The translations under genes and the position numbers were made by a program. Under the pieces are notes generated by a model. It saw only the letters and a program-made list of their open reading frames with translations. It was not told where the DNA came from and did not search any database. DNA of 10,195 nucleotides from Steroidobacteraceae bacterium (GTDB lineage Bacteria; Pseudomonadota; Gammaproteobacteria; Steroidobacterales; Steroidobacteraceae), in contig JABEVI010000015.1 of the NCBI GenBank assembly GCA_013044085.1, forward strand, positions 1-10,195, written 5' to 3'. This document shows positions 1 to 7,717 of this stretch, piece after piece (the first letter of the stretch is position 1; the number at the start of each line of letters is the position of its first letter).

Positions 1-551
1 GCGGCGCGCGCGCCCGGAACGTAGAGATGCCGCAGCAAGGGGGCGTAGCCGATGATGTCGACCCCGGCGCCCACCGAAGCCTTCGCGAGCACCCGGCCGC
101 CCGCCTTCAGATCCAGAGCCGTCACCGCCCCCTCGGTAGAGCCGACAAACAGGGTCGCCCGCGCGTCGCATCGAACACCAGCGACTCAGGGCCCCCGGGA
201 ACGGCGATCGTGGCAACCGGCGCACCGCTGCGTGCGTCCAACACCTCAACGGCGTCGCGTCCATGGTCGCTCGCGAACAGATAGCCGTCGCCGTACGCGG
301 CCGAGGTCGTGCCCGTTCCATGTCCATGCAGCGACTGCACGGGGCTGACCCGGTAGCGCGCCGTGATCAGACCGCTGCGTGGGTCGATCAGGTCGAGCAT
401 CCCGGTTTGACCTGCCGGAATCGAGAGGCGCTCGCATCGTCGCCTGTACGCTGCCGGTCATGAAGACACCGGCCACGACCGCCAGCGCCAGCGCCAGGAA
501 CACACCGCTCCATCGCGCTCGCGCCGCCGCCGCTTCGCGTCTCATCCCCAT
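1..551 (-). pseudogene. YVTN-type beta-propeller protein, 5' part, frameshifted, cut by window edge
   Basis: This is the N-terminal part of a secreted beta-propeller protein (YncE/YVTN-repeat type). The ATG at 551 follows AGGAGG by only 4 nt; the in-frame ATG at 545 is 10 nt away, so either may be used. The first frame encodes a basic N-terminus and a hydrophobic signal or anchor segment (GVFLALALAVVAGVFMTG), then loses sense and stops at 246-248. From about 435 to 170 the propeller sequence continues in a second frame, with SIPAGQTGMLDLIDPRSG and blades such as LFASDHGRDAVEVLDARSG. From about 168 to the left edge it returns to the first frame (TLFVGSTEGAVTALDLKAGG, then DIIGYAPLLRHLYVPG). 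Two opposite one-base shifts explain this, and the stop at 246 would block full translation. Every other gene in the window reads open, so real decay is at least as likely as sequence error. The C-terminus lies outside the window. Ligand and role are unknown. Confidence 0.75.
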
Positions 552-604
552 GATCCCTCCTCGAACGCCCCTGGCTGGGGTTTCTGTACGAAGCCCGATA
601 GACT
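552..604. other. Divergent intergenic region between the propeller pseudogene and the DedA gene
   Basis: This 53-bp spacer separates two divergent genes, so any promoters for them must lie in it or inside the opposite gene. Apart from the minus-strand Shine-Dalgarno site I see no convincing -10/-35 pair. A short CCCC/GGGG inverted repeat (568-571 with 577-580) is too small to interpret. Confidence 0.4.
555..561 (-). promoter_or_regulatory. Strong Shine-Dalgarno site of the beta-propeller pseudogene
   Basis: On the minus strand AGGAGGG lies just before the ATG at 551 (3 nt gap) and 9 nt before the in-frame ATG at 545. The spacing slightly favours the second ATG. A well-preserved ribosome site suggests that the gene decayed recently, or that its frame breaks are sequence errors. 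Confidence 0.6.
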
Positions 605-1264
605 GTGTCGATGATAGCCTGGCTCATCGATTTCGTGCTGCACCTCGATCGGCATCTTGCCGCCTTGCTCGCACAGGTGGGCCCTTGGACCTATGTCATC
701 CTGTTCGCCGTCATCTTCGCGGAGACAGGCCTCGTGGTCGCGCCGTTCCTGCCCGGCGACTCCTTGCTATTCGGCGTCGGTGCACTCGCCGCGATCGATG
801 CCCACGGTACGCTGAGCGCGCCGCTCGCCGCGCTGGTTCTGATCTTCGCGGCGGCGCTCGGCAATACCGTGAACTACGGCATCGGCCGTCTGATCGGGCC
901 GCCCGCCTTCACTGGCCGCTACCGACTGCTCAAGGTGGATTATCTGCGCCGCACCGAAGCGTTCTTCAATCGGCACGGCGGCAAGGCGATCGCGCTGTCG
1001 CGCTTCCTGCCAATCATCCGCACCTGCATGCCGTTCGTCGCCGGCGTCGGCCGCATGCCCTACGGACGCTTCCAGGGATATAACCTTCTCGGCGCGCTCG
1101 GTTGGGTGCTGCTGTTCCTTGGCGGCGGATATTTCTTCGGCAACATTCCGCTGGTCAAGCGCAACTTTGGCATCGTCACGATCCTGATCATCGTCGTGTC
1201 CCTGATGCCCGTTGCCATCGCCTTCCTCAAGGCGCGGCAAACCTCTTCGCAGCAGCGCGATTAG
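605..1264 (+). CDS. DedA-family inner-membrane protein
   Basis: This is a 219-residue polytopic inner-membrane protein of the DedA (SNARE-associated/VTT) superfamily, whose characterised members include lipid flippases and proteins needed for membrane homeostasis. The N-terminal signature FAETGLVVAPFLPGDSLLF spans residues 38-56 and holds the acidic pair E40 and D52. The second signature, SRFLPIIRTCMPFVAG at 132-147, holds R133 and R139. These match in spacing the four charged residues known to be essential in E. coli YqjA. Hydrophobic stretches lie near 28-48, 55-90, 140-175 and 185-210. Length is normal for the family. GTG at 605 and ATG at 611 are both possible starts, and neither has a clear ribosome site. 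The gene stands alone on its strand and its TAG overlaps the stop of the converging flavoprotein gene. The family call is firm; the transported lipid is not known. Confidence 0.93.
   Translation: MSMIAWLIDFVLHLDRHLAALLAQVGPWTYVILFAVIFAETGLVVAPFLPGDSLLFGVGALAAIDAHGTLSAPLAALVLIFAAALGNTVNYGIGRLIGPPAFTGRYRLLKVDYLRRTEAFFNRHGGKAIALSRFLPIIRTCMPFVAGVGRMPYGRFQGYNLLGALGWVLLFLGGGYFFGNIPLVKRNFGIVTILIIVVSLMPVAIAFLKARQTSSQQRD
1261..1264. other. Tail-to-tail overlap of two stop codons
   Basis: The bases TTAG hold the TAG stop of the DedA gene (1262-1264) on the plus strand and the TAA stop of the flavoprotein gene (1263-1261) on the minus strand. No space exists here for an intergenic terminator, so each transcript must end inside the other gene or run antisense into it. 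Confidence 0.9.
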
Positions 1265-1827
1265 CCGGGCCGGCGCGGCGACAAGGTATTGTTCACCGCC
1301 GGCCACCTCGCCTCGACGGCGGGTAGAACACCGGCCTTGCCGGTCATGGATTCCGGAAAGATCGTGTACACGCTCGTCGCCTCGAGACGCGGAAAGAAGC
1401 CCTTCTCCCGCCCCCAGGAGTCGGCCGGCGCGTATTTCTCCATGAACAGCGTGAAGAACCTGCGTGCCTGATCGGCGTCACGAACGAGGCGGATGCGGCC
1501 GAAGATCACCACCGACCGGTAGGAAACCGTCGTATCGCACTCGACGTGACCGTAGGGAAACACCTCCCCGGGTTCGTCAACCTCGAAACAGACCCGGTTG
1601 TCGTGATTTACATTGCCGGCGAAATGCCCCGCATGCCGGGCGGTATGCAGCCAGACCGCGCCCTCATGCCAGACGAACAGGCTCGGCATCACATACGGAT
1701 AGCCCTCGCAATCCACGCTGGCCGTTCGTCCACAGAACGCCGTTCCAAGGAGCGCGTGATTCTCGATCTCGCTCATCACCTTGTCGGCCCGTCGAAGCTG
1801 GCCGCGAAAAGTCGCCGGGTCGTTCAA
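1261..1827 (-). CDS. Pyridoxamine 5'-phosphate oxidase-like FMN-binding protein
   Basis: This 188-residue soluble protein has the split-barrel flavin-binding fold of the PNPOx-like superfamily, closest in look to the Pyridox_ox_2/NimA-type group. Visible hallmarks are the early strand GRTASVDCEGYPYVMPSLFV (about 33-52), the phosphate-binding-type segment WLHTARHAGHFAGNVNHDNR (59-78) followed by VCFEVDEPG, and the strand SYRSVVIFGRIRLV (102-115). It has no signal peptide, so it should act in the cytoplasm. Relatives bind FMN, F420 or heme and reduce or oxidise small molecules, and the NimA branch is linked to nitroimidazole reduction; true PdxH activity is not implied. The start codon shares an ATGA with the stop of the upstream phosphoesterase gene and has no clear ribosome site of its own, so translation is probably coupled. 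It is the last gene of the minus-strand cluster. The specific substrate cannot be told. Confidence 0.88.
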   Translation of the reverse strand: MNDPATFRGQLRRADKVMSEIENHALLGTAFCGRTASVDCEGYPYVMPSLFVWHEGAVWLHTARHAGHFAGNVNHDNRVCFEVDEPGEVFPYGHVECDTTVSYRSVVIFGRIRLVRDADQARRFFTLFMEKYAPADSWGREKGFFPRLEATSVYTIFPESMTGKAGVLPAVEARWPAVNNTLSPRRPG

Positions 1828-4697
1828 TGAAGGTCGCCGTCGTTCGCCTCATACACCGCCACCGAATCGCCATGCGCCGCGGCATATGCGCGCAGAAAGC
1901 GTTGAAACGCATCATAACGACGCACGCCCTTGCTCGCCATCCACTCTTGGCGCATTTGCTCGGGCCCCGAGACCTTCAAAATCGATGTCGGGCTGTAGCG
2001 TTGAGCGGCATCGATGGACACGTTGTCCGCGCCATGGGGGGCGAGATGGCTCTTGAGCCATAGCCGCGTCAGAACATGCCCGGTGGCGCCGGCCTCGCGG
2101 CGCTGCAGTTGTCGATCACTGCACCGGCCGCGGTTGAACTGCACCGGCACGCGCATCGGCAGCACCGGTATCGGATCCCGGTGCGGTGTCTGGCGCCAGA
2201 TGCCGGAAATGACCTCGGCATTGTCGTCCCATTGGGACATGGGCGGCAGGCCGAAGATCGCCTCGATGGTACGCACGACGTTCACCTGGGACAGGGGTTG
2301 CACGTCCACGTTCCCGGGCTTGACCCAAGGACCCATGGCGAGGCCGAGGGTGCGATGGGCGTTGATGTGGTCGGCCCCGCTTTGCGCATCGTCCTCGCCG
2401 AGGAAGACCACCATGTGACGCCATTCGCGCATGCCCGAGAGTTCGTGGAGCAACGTTGCCGTGGCATGGTCGTTGTCGGCAACGTAGTAATCCGGGCTGT
2501 AGTAGCAGGGACTCGCGCCCGCCGTGTGATCGTCAGGGAGCCAGATGAAAATGAAATGCGGAAAAGCCTTGCCGGGGTGCGCCTCGATCCAGGACTTCAC
2601 CACCGCGACCCGATTATCGTCACGAATCATCCGGTCCCAGCCAGGATAGCTTTGATCGACGTGGGCGAGCAAAGCATCCCGAATGACGCCGTCGCGAGTG
2701 CGCGTCAGATTCTCGCCGAAGTCCTCGAAAGAAACGCCATGACCGAGCAGGTCATTGAACAGATAGAGCCGCTCCGGATAACTGATCCAGGGGTTGGCAA
2801 AGGCGCCCAAATTTTTTCGTGAATATTCGAACGGGTCGTGGCGATCCCGCTCCTTGGCCGAGAGCGCCCCGGTCCCGCCAGGCCCGGCATTCCACTGCAG
2901 GCCGCGACGCGAGTAATACTCCGGCCACAACCGCTGCACCACATCGGAGTCCGATGCGCCATCGGTCCACTGGTGGCCCTGGGCGGTCACCTCGCCATCG
3001 GCCATGAAATTGGCAAACAAGGCGTTGTGCGCCGCCAATCGGTACAAATTCGGCAACTCCCTCGGACCATACAGATCAAAGCGTGGATCCGCCCATTTCC
3101 CGGCGGCACGATAATCGCCCATGTCTTCGTCGAAGGTCTTGTTCTCGCGAAGGACGAAGACCACGTAGCGGATGTGTCGGCGCAGAAACGCGCTGGTGCG
3201 TGCGTTTTTCTTCGCCAAGGCGCGTCTCTGCGAGCGCGAGAAGCCGTCATTTTCCAATGTGGTGCGGGTCCATTCGGGCAACCTGCGCGCCAGGTCCTTC
3301 AAGGACACCTTCTGTAGCAAGCCGTGCATCATGTTGCCGATGTACTGCCAATGTGGATTCGGTCCGGTGCCGAATCCTTTGGCCGCGACCACATAGAGGT
3401 TCTGGTGCGATACGCTCAGGTCACTCGGGTACCAACCCGTCGGGATCAAACCGGCCGGCCTGCCCGTGGCGGCATCGAATACCGCGACATCGTCGTTGCC
3501 GGCGTTGGCCACGAATAGATCGCCACCCGCCACCGCCAGCGCGTCCGGATAGCTGCCGGGAGGCGCGTTCGGGTACGGGTCGTCGGCAATCACGCGCACG
3601 ACCTTGAGCGCATGGGTGTCCACCTCCACCAGCGCGTCATTGTTGGCATCAGCCACCCAGATGTCGGGTCCCAGAGAGACCGCGGTCATCGCGGTCGGAT
3701 GGACTCCGGCCGCCACCGTGTGCGGACCGATATCAGGTCCGGTGGGGACAGTGCCCAGCACCTCGAGGTTCCGGCGTTTCAAAATGGCGACGCCCCGCCC
3801 GGCCCAATCACTCACCGCCAGACGGCGTCCGCCGTCGGCCAGGATCACCGCAAAGGGATAAGGCCCGACGTTGACGTACTGGGTGGTTCCGCTGCGAATA
3901 TCGATGCGCGCCAGGCTGTTGGCGAGCATCCCGGTAACGTACAGGTAACGCCCATTCGGGCTCACCGCCACAGAGTCCGGATAGAAGTGGTACGGCTTCT
4001 TTCCATGCTTTCCCTGATAGGCGTAGGGATACTGGCTGCTCGGAAAGGCCTGCCACTGCAGGGGATAGCGGTGCACGACCCTCACCCGGTTTGCCGTTAT
4101 CCGCAGCGCCAGCACCTGATCCGAGTTGCCGCCCGTCGCATAAACGGTACCATCCTTGCCGGCGGCCAACCCCTGGAACAAATCGCTGTGGGAGACGATC
4201 GTCGTCGGAACGGTGTCAGTGTGCTCTTCAGCCCGCGCGGTTTCACCGGCCTCTGCGGCAATTTTCTTCGCCCGCTGGCCCGGGGAATAAACCATGTCGC
4301 CGGCGCCCGTATGCTGCGGATTCAATGCCAGTGCCGTCCCGTTGCTGAAGGACGAAATCGTCGGCTTGGTCGGCGCGACCTTGCTGTAAGCCGCCATGCG
4401 CGCTTGCCGGCGCAGATCCCTGCTGTACCACGTCACCGTCTGAAACGGAGTCGCGCCGTTGGCCAGCACCAACACATGCCCACCGACGTTCAAGATCTTG
4501 GTGGGGAAGTTCGGCGTACTGGCCAGGGTTCCGACCGGCGCGACACGACGCCACGTCGGCAGAATGCCCACATTGCGTGATGGAGGCGGCACAGCGATTC
4601 GCGCCGGTGTCGCAGCCAACGCGGTCGAACAGAGCCCTTGCGCCAGACCGAGGAACAACGACACACTTCGCAGGATGGATATATTGCTGCAGCTCAT
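1824..4697 (-). CDS. Secreted YVTN beta-propeller / phosphoesterase (alkaline-phosphatase superfamily) fusion protein
   Basis: This two-domain exported protein has 957 residues from the ATG at 4697. Residues 1-28 form a signal peptide with hydrophobic core SLFLGLAQGL and cleavage site ALA|A. Residues about 175-440 carry propeller blades, for example SPNGRYLYVTG, DIWVADANNDALVEVDTHAL and DLFVANAGNDDVAVFDAATG. From about 508 follows a phosphoesterase domain of the PF04185 type with VVFVLRENKTFDEDMGDY (512-529), LPDDHT (720-725), DNDHA (741-745) and FLGEDDAQSGADHINAHR (765-782), all positioned like the metal ligands of this family. It should hydrolyse phosphoesters in the periplasm or outside the cell; relatives include acid phosphatases and phospholipase-C-like enzymes. 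The frame is open upstream to a GTG at 4796, but that would put 33 mostly basic residues before the signal peptide. A weak GGGG precedes the ATG at 4697. The stop overlaps the flavoprotein start. Confidence 0.9.
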   Translation of the reverse strand: MSCSNISILRSVSLFLGLAQGLCSTALAATPARIAVPPPSRNVGILPTWRRVAPVGTLASTPNFPTKILNVGGHVLVLANGATPFQTVTWYSRDLRRQARMAAYSKVAPTKPTISSFSNGTALALNPQHTGAGDMVYSPGQRAKKIAAEAGETARAEEHTDTVPTTIVSHSDLFQGLAAGKDGTVYATGGNSDQVLALRITANRVRVVHRYPLQWQAFPSSQYPYAYQGKHGKKPYHFYPDSVAVSPNGRYLYVTGMLANSLARIDIRSGTTQYVNVGPYPFAVILADGGRRLAVSDWAGRGVAILKRRNLEVLGTVPTGPDIGPHTVAAGVHPTAMTAVSLGPDIWVADANNDALVEVDTHALKVVRVIADDPYPNAPPGSYPDALAVAGGDLFVANAGNDDVAVFDAATGRPAGLIPTGWYPSDLSVSHQNLYVVAAKGFGTGPNPHWQYIGNMMHGLLQKVSLKDLARRLPEWTRTTLENDGFSRSQRRALAKKNARTSAFLRRHIRYVVFVLRENKTFDEDMGDYRAAGKWADPRFDLYGPRELPNLYRLAAHNALFANFMADGEVTAQGHQWTDGASDSDVVQRLWPEYYSRRGLQWNAGPGGTGALSAKERDRHDPFEYSRKNLGAFANPWISYPERLYLFNDLLGHGVSFEDFGENLTRTRDGVIRDALLAHVDQSYPGWDRMIRDDNRVAVVKSWIEAHPGKAFPHFIFIWLPDDHTAGASPCYYSPDYYVADNDHATATLLHELSGMREWRHMVVFLGEDDAQSGADHINAHRTLGLAMGPWVKPGNVDVQPLSQVNVVRTIEAIFGLPPMSQWDDNAEVISGIWRQTPHRDPIPVLPMRVPVQFNRGRCSDRQLQRREAGATGHVLTRLWLKSHLAPHGADNVSIDAAQRYSPTSILKVSGPEQMRQEWMASKGVRRYDAFQRFLRAYAAAHGDSVAVYEANDGDLH

Positions 4698-4812
4698 TGA
4701 GCCAAACCCCGATGGTTGATCGATCCGCGTCAGCCGACGGCCAACGAGCCGCGGGCGATTCTGCCGCGATCGCATGTCGCTTTTATGACGCGCCACCGTC
4801 GGCGCGAACCCC
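4698..4812. other. Longest internal gap of the minus-strand cluster
   Basis: These 115 bp separate the beta-barrel stop from the phosphoesterase start, while the other junctions of the cluster are 24 nt or less. A separate promoter could lie here, but I see no clear -35/-10 pair. The phosphoesterase reading frame stays open through most of it to a GTG at 4796, so some of it may be coding if the longer start is used. A small hairpin lies at 4789-4806. Confidence 0.4.
4789..4806 (-). other. Small GC hairpin downstream of the beta-barrel gene
   Basis: CGCGCC at 4789-4794 pairs perfectly with GGCGCG at 4801-4806 around a 6-nt loop, just 6 nt past the beta-barrel stop. On the minus strand it is followed by an A-rich rather than U-rich stretch, so it is not a classical intrinsic terminator. 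It might stabilise the upstream mRNA end, or be chance in GC-rich DNA. Confidence 0.25.
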
Positions 4813-5265
4813 TCAGAAGTCGTACTTCAGTCCCACCGACAGCAGAGTTTCGGACTCGGTTTTGGCACCAAGATCCTCCCTCGCCGTGTCATGGGTGACC
4901 TGCAGTCGCCCGGACCAGCGGTCACCGAGCGGCACATCCACCCCCGCTCCGAAGTCGTAGCCGCTTTTCTGCCAACCGGTGACAACTCCCGCCTTCAAGA
5001 ATACGGGATACGCGGGCAAATAGCCCAGGACATTCAGGCTCATTTCCGGACCGGGCCGGGTGGTGGGCTCTTCCTTGCCCATGCGCAGCAACGAGGCTTC
5101 GAAATCCCATAGGCCCCGGCGATAACCCGCCGCCACGTAGCCCGCCCCCGGAACGAAATCGTAACCGGCGCCCACGTTCAGCCCATTGGCGGCCGCGTCC
5201 TGTGACCGCAGCGACGGCAGGATCGACAGCAGAACCAACAGACAGGCGTTTAGCTTTTTATACAT
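4813..5265 (-). CDS. Small outer-membrane beta-barrel protein
   Basis: This 150-residue protein starts with a signal peptide (MYKKLNACLLVLLSILPSLR, probable cleavage near residues 21-26). The rest is alternating amphipathic strands rich in Gly and aromatic residues: LNVGAGYDF, GYVAAGYRRG, LWDFEASLLR, MSLNVLGYL, VFLKAGVVTGW, YDFGAGVDVPLG, WSGRLQVTHD and a final strand LLSVGLKYDF. The terminal Phe on a last beta strand is the usual outer-membrane assembly signal. About eight strands can be drawn, which fits an OmpA/OmpX-like 8-strand barrel, although 150 residues is short for that class. A barrel this size is unlikely to form a wide channel. The start lies 13 nt after the acylase stop without a clear ribosome site, so coupling is likely. 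The fold call is good; the role is unknown. Confidence 0.8.
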   Translation of the reverse strand: MYKKLNACLLVLLSILPSLRSQDAAANGLNVGAGYDFVPGAGYVAAGYRRGLWDFEASLLRMGKEEPTTRPGPEMSLNVLGYLPAYPVFLKAGVVTGWQKSGYDFGAGVDVPLGDRWSGRLQVTHDTAREDLGAKTESETLLSVGLKYDF

Positions 5266-5278
5266 CGCTCAGCCACAT

Positions 5279-7717
5279 TCACCGGACGCGCGAGACCGGC
5301 ACCAAGAACAACGTATGTAGCGTCGGACCGGGCAGCAACGGCGTCGGTTGGCCCTTGGCCCAGGCTTGCCAGCCCGTATCGTAGTAGGGCGAGAGCGGGT
5401 TGTCGCTTTGACCGCCGGGCATGTGCAGATAACTTTCGGCAAGATGCCCGGGCATGATGCCGAAGCGTTCCGAGGCGCCGAAGGCCGGCCCTTGCACGCG
5501 CGGCATGTTGGCATCGCCGGGCAGCTGCGTACGCGGCTGATCGATCAGCCAGCGCAGCGGTGCGGGCAAGGCCGCGGACAACGCCTGGTCGATGCGTGTG
5601 GTGTTGCGAAGGCCCCAGGTTTGCGCAGCGATGCCGCCGGGCGCCTTGGCGAAAGCCACCGCGACCTGCCGCGCGCAGTCGGCGAGCAGCGCGTTCCAGC
5701 TGCGGTAGCGAGGATCGAGCAGATAAGGCGGACGTTGTGTCACCAGGGTCCACACCGCGTACAGGCTGTCATCCCCGCTCGGCCAGGCGAATTGGGGATA
5801 CCGCGCCTCGACGCGCGCCACGAACGGCGCAAGCGTGGCTGCGATGACTTTCTTTCGAAACGCGTGCGCGGCATGGTAGGAGACGCTGTCGATCCCGGCG
5901 CGCCCGCTCCAGACCTGCGTGGCGGCGGCGAGCGCCCGCAACTGCGGGCTTGTGTGATTCTGAGTGAGCGTATCGCGCAACAGGCCGTACCAGTGCTGCA
6001 TGTACACCGCGCGATCGTCGAGCTGAATGTCGAGCATGTCCTGCGGGGTGAACCGCTCTCGTGCGTTCAAGTCATCGCGCAACTGCTGCGCGCGCGCGCC
6101 AAGGTCATAGCCGCCGTTGCCCTCGAGGGCGAGCCACGCACCGCCGAGCACACGGTTATTGGCGGTCCACAGACGGCCATCGGGCGGATCGACGATGCTC
6201 GGGTAGTCGGCCGGCGCCAGCCAACCCGTCCAGCCGACACCGGCCTGCGAGAAATCGGCGGGCAGGTTCGGGTCGAAGCCCCGGCGCAGCGGAATCGCAC
6301 TGCCGGCGATGGTCCAGCCGATGTGCCCCTGGGCGTCACCGACGATGAAATTCTCCGGCGGGATGCCCAGCGTCGGCGCGATCGCCAACGCCTGTTGCAC
6401 GCTGCTCGCCGTTTCCAGCCGCAGCAAGTTCAAATTGACGGCGTGCGGATGCAGCGCGATCCAGTCCATGGCGAGCGGTGTGCCATGCGGACCGTGCGCC
6501 ATGATCGGGCCCCAGATCGTGTCGCGCACGTTCACCGTCACCGGCTTGGCGCCGGCCACGTCGATCAACTCGTGGTGCGTTTGCAGCCCGATCCAGCCGG
6601 CCGGTGCGCGGTAACGCTGGGGATCGGCCGGGTCACGCTGCACGCGCACCCAGTCGCGCCACTTGCCGTAGGTGTCGGTGAAACCCCAGGCGATATGGCC
6701 ATTCGTGCCGGCCACCAGCACCGGTGCACCGGGCAGGATTACGCCGTCGAGCGTGATCATGCGCCCGTGATCCGCAGGATCCGGATAGCGCAGCTCCGCC
6801 CGATACCAGATGTTCGGCACATGCAGCCCGAGGTGCATGTCGTTGGCGACGATCGCCGCACCGCTCGCGGTGAGCGCGCCGCCCACCGCGAAATTGTTGC
6901 TGCCGATCACTGCGGGTTGACGCAAGGCCGTGGTCAGCGCCGCGGTTCGCAGCGCCGGTGCCGGTCGCGCCGTGCGCAGATCGAACACGCCCGCATCGGG
7001 CAGCGGCACCGGCGTTCCGGCCCCACCCTGCAGCGGCGCCTCCCAGCGCGGATCGGGCGCCAGCAGAAAATCCACCAGCGGCTTCGGCAGCGTCGCATAC
7101 AGGCGCGCTCGCTGCGGCGTATTGAACCGGGTCGTGATCAGATCGAGGGACATCGCATCCATCACCAGAATGCTGTCCTCGGCCGTCCATGGCTGCGGCT
7201 TCTGGCCCAGCAACAAGTATTCCCAGGGGCGCACGTGGAGCGCCTCGAGTCCGGCGTTGACGCCGCGCGCATACGCATCGAGCAGGCCGCGCTGATCCGC
7301 CGGCAATTGCGCGACGATGCGCCTCGCCAGCGCGCGGAAACGGTAGCGGCGATTGGCTTCATCCACCTTCAGCGCCGCCGGCCCGACCAGCGCGGAAATT
7401 TCCCCGGCGGCGAGACGGCGCATCAGGTCCATCTCGAAAAAGCGCTCCTGGCCGTGCAAAAAGCCGAGTGCGTACGCAAGGTCGGTGCGGTTCTGCGCGC
7501 TGATGCGCGCCACGCCCAGCGCATCGCGCTGCACCTCGACGGGCGCGGCCAGACCGGCCAGGCGTTGCCGCCCGTCCAGACGCGCCCGGCTGCCGGCAAG
7601 CAGCAACCAGGCCACGGCGACCGCGAGCAAGAGCAGCGCGAACAGCGCCGCAGCCCCCCAGCCGAATCGCCGGCGCCAACGGGCCGCCGGCGCGATATTT
7701 TTCCTAATAGCGTTCAT
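5279..7717 (-). CDS. Penicillin acylase family Ntn hydrolase, membrane-anchored
   Basis: This 812-residue N-terminal-nucleophile amidohydrolase belongs to the penicillin G acylase / aculeacin acylase / AHL acylase superfamily. It is made as one chain that cuts itself before the nucleophile Ser. A basic N-terminus and one hydrophobic segment (about 21-41) export it and may anchor it, since no clear cleavage site follows. The alpha-chain signature GFLHGQERFFEMDLMRR begins near 85. The autocleavage site is IGSNNFAVGG (271-280), with Ser273 as beta-chain residue 1. His at beta 23 (NDMHL), the NGHIAWG segment near beta 69, and ANNRV near beta 248 with a later Arg (ARAQQLRD) fit the PGA active site and oxyanion hole. 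The ATG at 7717 has GGAG 9 nt upstream and overlaps the preceding gene by 14 nt; an upstream ATG-less extension to 7777 is less likely. It acts in the periplasm on an amide-linked acyl group. Substrate (lactam, acyl-homoserine lactone, lipopeptide) is not predictable. Confidence 0.93.
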   Translation of the reverse strand: MNAIRKNIAPAARWRRRFGWGAAALFALLLLAVAVAWLLLAGSRARLDGRQRLAGLAAPVEVQRDALGVARISAQNRTDLAYALGFLHGQERFFEMDLMRRLAAGEISALVGPAALKVDEANRRYRFRALARRIVAQLPADQRGLLDAYARGVNAGLEALHVRPWEYLLLGQKPQPWTAEDSILVMDAMSLDLITTRFNTPQRARLYATLPKPLVDFLLAPDPRWEAPLQGGAGTPVPLPDAGVFDLRTARPAPALRTAALTTALRQPAVIGSNNFAVGGALTASGAAIVANDMHLGLHVPNIWYRAELRYPDPADHGRMITLDGVILPGAPVLVAGTNGHIAWGFTDTYGKWRDWVRVQRDPADPQRYRAPAGWIGLQTHHELIDVAGAKPVTVNVRDTIWGPIMAHGPHGTPLAMDWIALHPHAVNLNLLRLETASSVQQALAIAPTLGIPPENFIVGDAQGHIGWTIAGSAIPLRRGFDPNLPADFSQAGVGWTGWLAPADYPSIVDPPDGRLWTANNRVLGGAWLALEGNGGYDLGARAQQLRDDLNARERFTPQDMLDIQLDDRAVYMQHWYGLLRDTLTQNHTSPQLRALAAATQVWSGRAGIDSVSYHAAHAFRKKVIAATLAPFVARVEARYPQFAWPSGDDSLYAVWTLVTQRPPYLLDPRYRSWNALLADCARQVAVAFAKAPGGIAAQTWGLRNTTRIDQALSAALPAPLRWLIDQPRTQLPGDANMPRVQGPAFGASERFGIMPGHLAESYLHMPGGQSDNPLSPYYDTGWQAWAKGQPTPLLPGPTLHTLFLVPVSRVR

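Noticed and set aside
1..551. Programmed ribosomal frameshifting as the explanation of the propeller gene
   Set aside because: Two shifts in opposite directions would be needed, and I see no obvious slippery heptamer at either point. Decay or sequence error is simpler.
568..580. CCCC/GGGG inverted repeat followed by TTT, as a possible terminator
   Set aside because: The stem is only 4 bp and lies upstream of both flanking genes, where no plus-strand transcript is expected to end.
379..1083. A 234-codon plus-strand frame overlapping the DedA gene in another frame
   Set aside because: It reads as Arg/Pro-rich filler, while the DedA frame has conserved signatures and helices.
3612..4580. A 322-codon plus-strand frame opposite the propeller-phosphoesterase gene
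   Set aside because: The composition is that of an antisense shadow, with no motif, and the propeller repeats lie on the other strand.
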